Assembly (NCBI GenBank): GCA_039545315.1
Contig: BCIM01000002.1
Coordinates: forward strand, 213,369-277,368
Direction: 5' to 3'
Length of the DNA: 64,000 nucleotides
DNA from: Kondoa malvinella
Lineage: Eukaryota > Basidiomycota > Agaricostilbomycetes > Agaricostilbales > Kondoaceae
Under the pieces are notes generated by a model. That model did not search any database. It was not told where the DNA came from and was given only the letters and a program-made list of their open reading frames with translations. A program made the translations under genes and the position numbers. Position 1 is the stretch's first letter, and each line of letters starts with the position of its first letter. This document shows, one piece after another, positions 61,733 to 64,000 of this stretch.

Positions 61733-62548
61733 CTAGGAAATGATGCACGCGCAAGACTTGCTTTCGTCCTTATGCCATCTCTGCTCCTCTTTCTGTCTCT
61801 TCTTGTCTTCTTTCCGCATCTGCTCCCTTTCCCACTTTCCACGATCTCGATTCTCTTGTTCCGACATATGTTCAGCGTTGATGTAATGCGACGGCGGAAG
61901 ATGAGCTTGGTCACCGTACTCAAGTTGACCATGCGGAATTGGGCGACCTTGAGCATCATAGTGAATCGCACCTTTATTTTGATAGTTGTTGTGCGAATGC
62001 TGAGGTGAATAGCCTTGGATCTGGTGCGATGCAAGCTGCGGAGAATTGCCATAGTGATGATGCTGAGATGCAAAAATTGGCGAGCTCGTTGAATATTGGT
62101 CTTGTCTCGACGAGGCTAGACCATGGGTAGTGAGGTATTCGCGATTAGTGTAGTTTTGCCTGGAGGTTTGTGCATTTGTTGAAGTGAAAGTAGTGCTGCG
62201 ATAGTCGTTATCTGCCTGAGGATGTGCAGATGTGAGACGGGAATCGTTATTGTTCGTAGTAGAAGAATTGAACCGAGAGGTGTTATCGTACTGCCTGTTC
62301 GTGCTTGTCTGTTGTCGATTGATCCCTTGAGTCGGATGAGATGCACTGGTCCGAGGTGCATACGAAGGCGCTCTGTTGAGACCACTGCGTCCAGCACTCG
62401 GCGATACCCTTCCCGAAGGTCGCTGCTGCACTTGTACAGAAGTGCGCGCTCTGGCTGGCTGTGCGGAAGCTCGCTTTTGGGTCGTGCTAGAAGTATGCTT
62501 GGCCGGCGGTGCCGGTCTTTTGGCCGTGGAGCCTTTTCGAGCGGGCAT
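61733..62548 (-). CDS. Low-complexity Gln/Asn/Ser-rich protein with C-terminal CaaX box
   Basis: Single exon, 271 residues. The first 100 residues are basic and Pro/Ala/Ser/Gln rich (MPARKGSTAKRPAPPAKH). Residues 75-215 are Asn/Gln/Ser/Tyr/His rich and prion-like. A charged helix follows (NRDRGKWEREQMRKEDKKRQ). The last residues are KSCACIIS: CIIS is a CaaX box suited to farnesylation, and a second Cys lies two residues upstream, which could be palmitoylated. This suggests membrane anchoring of a disordered scaffold. No family recognised. Confidence 0.75.
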   Translation of the reverse strand: MPARKGSTAKRPAPPAKHTSSTTQKRASAQPARARTSVQVQQRPSGRVSPSAGRSGLNRAPSYAPRTSASHPTQGINRQQTSTNRQYDNTSRFNSSTTNNNDSRLTSAHPQADNDYRSTTFTSTNAQTSRQNYTNREYLTTHGLASSRQDQYSTSSPIFASQHHHYGNSPQLASHQIQGYSPQHSHNNYQNKGAIHYDAQGRPIPHGQLEYGDQAHLPPSHYINAEHMSEQENRDRGKWEREQMRKEDKKRQKEEQRWHKDESKSCACIIS

Positions 62549-63217
62549 ATCGATATTGGTATCAACAGAGAAGAGAAGGATGGAAAAACGGAGTGCGATC
62601 TGTACAGCATAGCCAAGAAGTTTTTATGCAGAGCGGTGCACAAGCGGTGCATTGACACAAGAGCGGTTAGAAGAAGCCAACTTGGTATCCAACAGCACAG
62701 AGCGTAGATACGCCAGGTAGAGCGGTCTAATAAGCCAGATGACTCGGAGGAGCCTTGTGCAAGCCTTTCATACAATCGGCAGAAGCGTTAGACTGTCATC
62801 TTGCTGTTCGACCACCCGTTGTTCTGCAAATCCAGGCATAGTAGCCCCGAGTCATAGTCATCTATCAACGGTCTGAACGGATTCGTGCTTTGCTGAAAGG
62901 AAGCCAGCAGGAATCCAAGACATGTTTGACAGGCCGAAAAGCGGCGCATCAAGTTGCTTCCTTCGCTTTCCTCTTGCTGTTCTGACCATGCCGTATTCAG
63001 GCTCTGGGCGACTGGGTCATCGGGCCCAAGTCGCTGTCGCAGCGGAGTGGTGAACTTGGAAGAGAGCTAATGGCGCTTATGTGACGGCAACTTGTTGTAT
63101 TGAATACAACAATCTTGGAGCAGAGCAGTTCTGCTGTCATAAAGGCGTCTGTATGTAGAGTACATGTGGATGCATTTCCTTGCCAGGCTTCACTATATCT
63201 CCGTCAAAGATCGTATC
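62549..63217. other. Intergenic region
   Basis: Upstream of the CaaX protein gene and downstream of the sugar transporter, both on the minus strand. Nothing recognised. Confidence 0.45.
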
Positions 63218-64000
63218 TTACTCCGTTTCCTCGATATGTCTGCGACTCTTCAAGAAGCCCTTGCCAGACTTGCGGTCGACCTTGTCGGCTTCGAGCTCAT
63301 GCTGCTTGACATCAACGACCTCTTCGCCATCTGCACCATCTCTGGGCACAACATATTTCGACCATTGTCGTGCCGGGACCTAGCAGACTTAGTATGCGAG
63401 TAAAGTCAAGATGAAGAAGGGACATACCCGATGAGCGAACATATAGTTACACTCCTCCAGAGTACGTCCACGCTGCAGAGTGAGCGATTCAGTATGCGAA
63501 AGGATTCAGCTGGAGCAAATATACTGTTTCGCCAATGTAAAAGCTATTCGCTAAGGTGAGTGTAGCACAAAAAGAGTCTGAGAAGAGCTCACAAGACAAA
63601 TGCAGCCGCTAAAGCGCATCCGCCAGCGTAAATGTAGCCGCTGCAGAGCGAACACGGTCTTCAGCTTAATCGGTCGGAACGAGACTTGATGGCTTACATC
63701 TTTAAGCCAAGTCCAGCAGATTCAGGATTGTACTAGTCAGATCTAATTAGGACGCCAAGCGATATCTTTACGGAAAATCTACCAGGTATGGCAAAGTGAA
63801 TGTAACCTAAAGTCAGACTGATGAGCATCTGCCGCAACGCATTATATCTCAACTCACCGCCCATGCTACAATCCAGAACGCTGCTGTTCCTATTCCCATG
63901 ATCGTTGATCGGTTAGGTCCAGGGCACACTAGAGCGCGAAGAAAAAAGTCATCCGGTCAGGTAGCTGAAGTTGTGCTTGAGGGTGACAGAGCTTACTCTC
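63218..64000 (-). CDS. MFS sugar-porter family transporter, 5' part outside the window
   Basis: Only the C-terminal part is present. From the window edge inward the minus strand reads CPGPNRSTIMGIGTAAFW and IVAWAVTFTLPYL (helix 10 region), NPESAGLGLK, GYIYAGGCALAAAFV (helix 12) and RGRTLEECNYMFAHR, the sugar-porter PETKGRTLEE-like end, then VPARQWSKYVV across an intron and a charged tail to the stop at 63218. The exon between helix 12 and RGRTLEE is unresolved. Hexose or related polyol uptake is the family norm. Confidence 0.83.

Overview
The window reads as nuclear DNA of a compact, intron-rich fungus, most likely a basidiomycete. About 30 protein genes lie on both strands with little space between them. 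Introns are mostly 45-65 nt with GT-AG ends, a few have GC-AG ends, and several exons are only 6-23 nt long. Reading frames had to be rebuilt by hand across these introns, so exon borders are my inference except where a conserved motif runs through the junction. The DUF6534-type seven-helix protein and the intron density point to Basidiomycota. I cannot name the genus. I saw no rRNA, tRNA, CRISPR array, transposon or virus-derived gene.

Layout. 1-13.8 kb: glutaminyl cyclase (cut by the window edge), a steroid 5-alpha-reductase family enzyme, the SPX-ankyrin protein Pho81, a CFEM-domain surface protein, an RCC1-repeat FMP25-like protein and a PhoD-like metallophosphatase. 14-22.7 kb: a coiled-coil protein, a TBC1D5-type RabGAP, an F-box protein and two unrecognised genes in tandem. 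23-31.5 kb: a DHA2-type MFS transporter divergent from a short-chain dehydrogenase, a candidate Rap1-like telomere protein and a cysteine-rich secreted protein. 32.5-43.3 kb: LACTB2-like hydrolase, Dcn1-type neddylation ligase, CCDC43-like protein, a small hypothetical gene, an unrecognised 7-exon gene, a coiled-coil protein and an ArfGAP. 43.4-52.2 kb: exportin-1 (CRM1), a second F-box-like protein, FMP52-like protein and an unrecognised gene. 53-64 kb: NCS1 purine-cytosine permease, DUF6534 membrane protein, NIF3 protein, enoyl-CoA hydratase family protein, a second cysteine-rich secreted candidate interrupted by an ambiguous base, a prenylated low-complexity protein and the 3' part of a sugar transporter.

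Most of this is housekeeping: phosphate signalling (Pho81), Golgi and endosome traffic (ArfGAP, TBC1D5), nuclear export (CRM1), cullin neddylation (Dcn1) and nutrient uptake. The unusual points are gene structure (strings of 7-15 nt micro-exons, four GC-AG introns, a triplicated 3' splice site), a CRM1 that carries Thr where leptomycin B needs Cys, and several genes I could not place in any family. I found no multi-gene novel system such as a defence or biosynthetic island.
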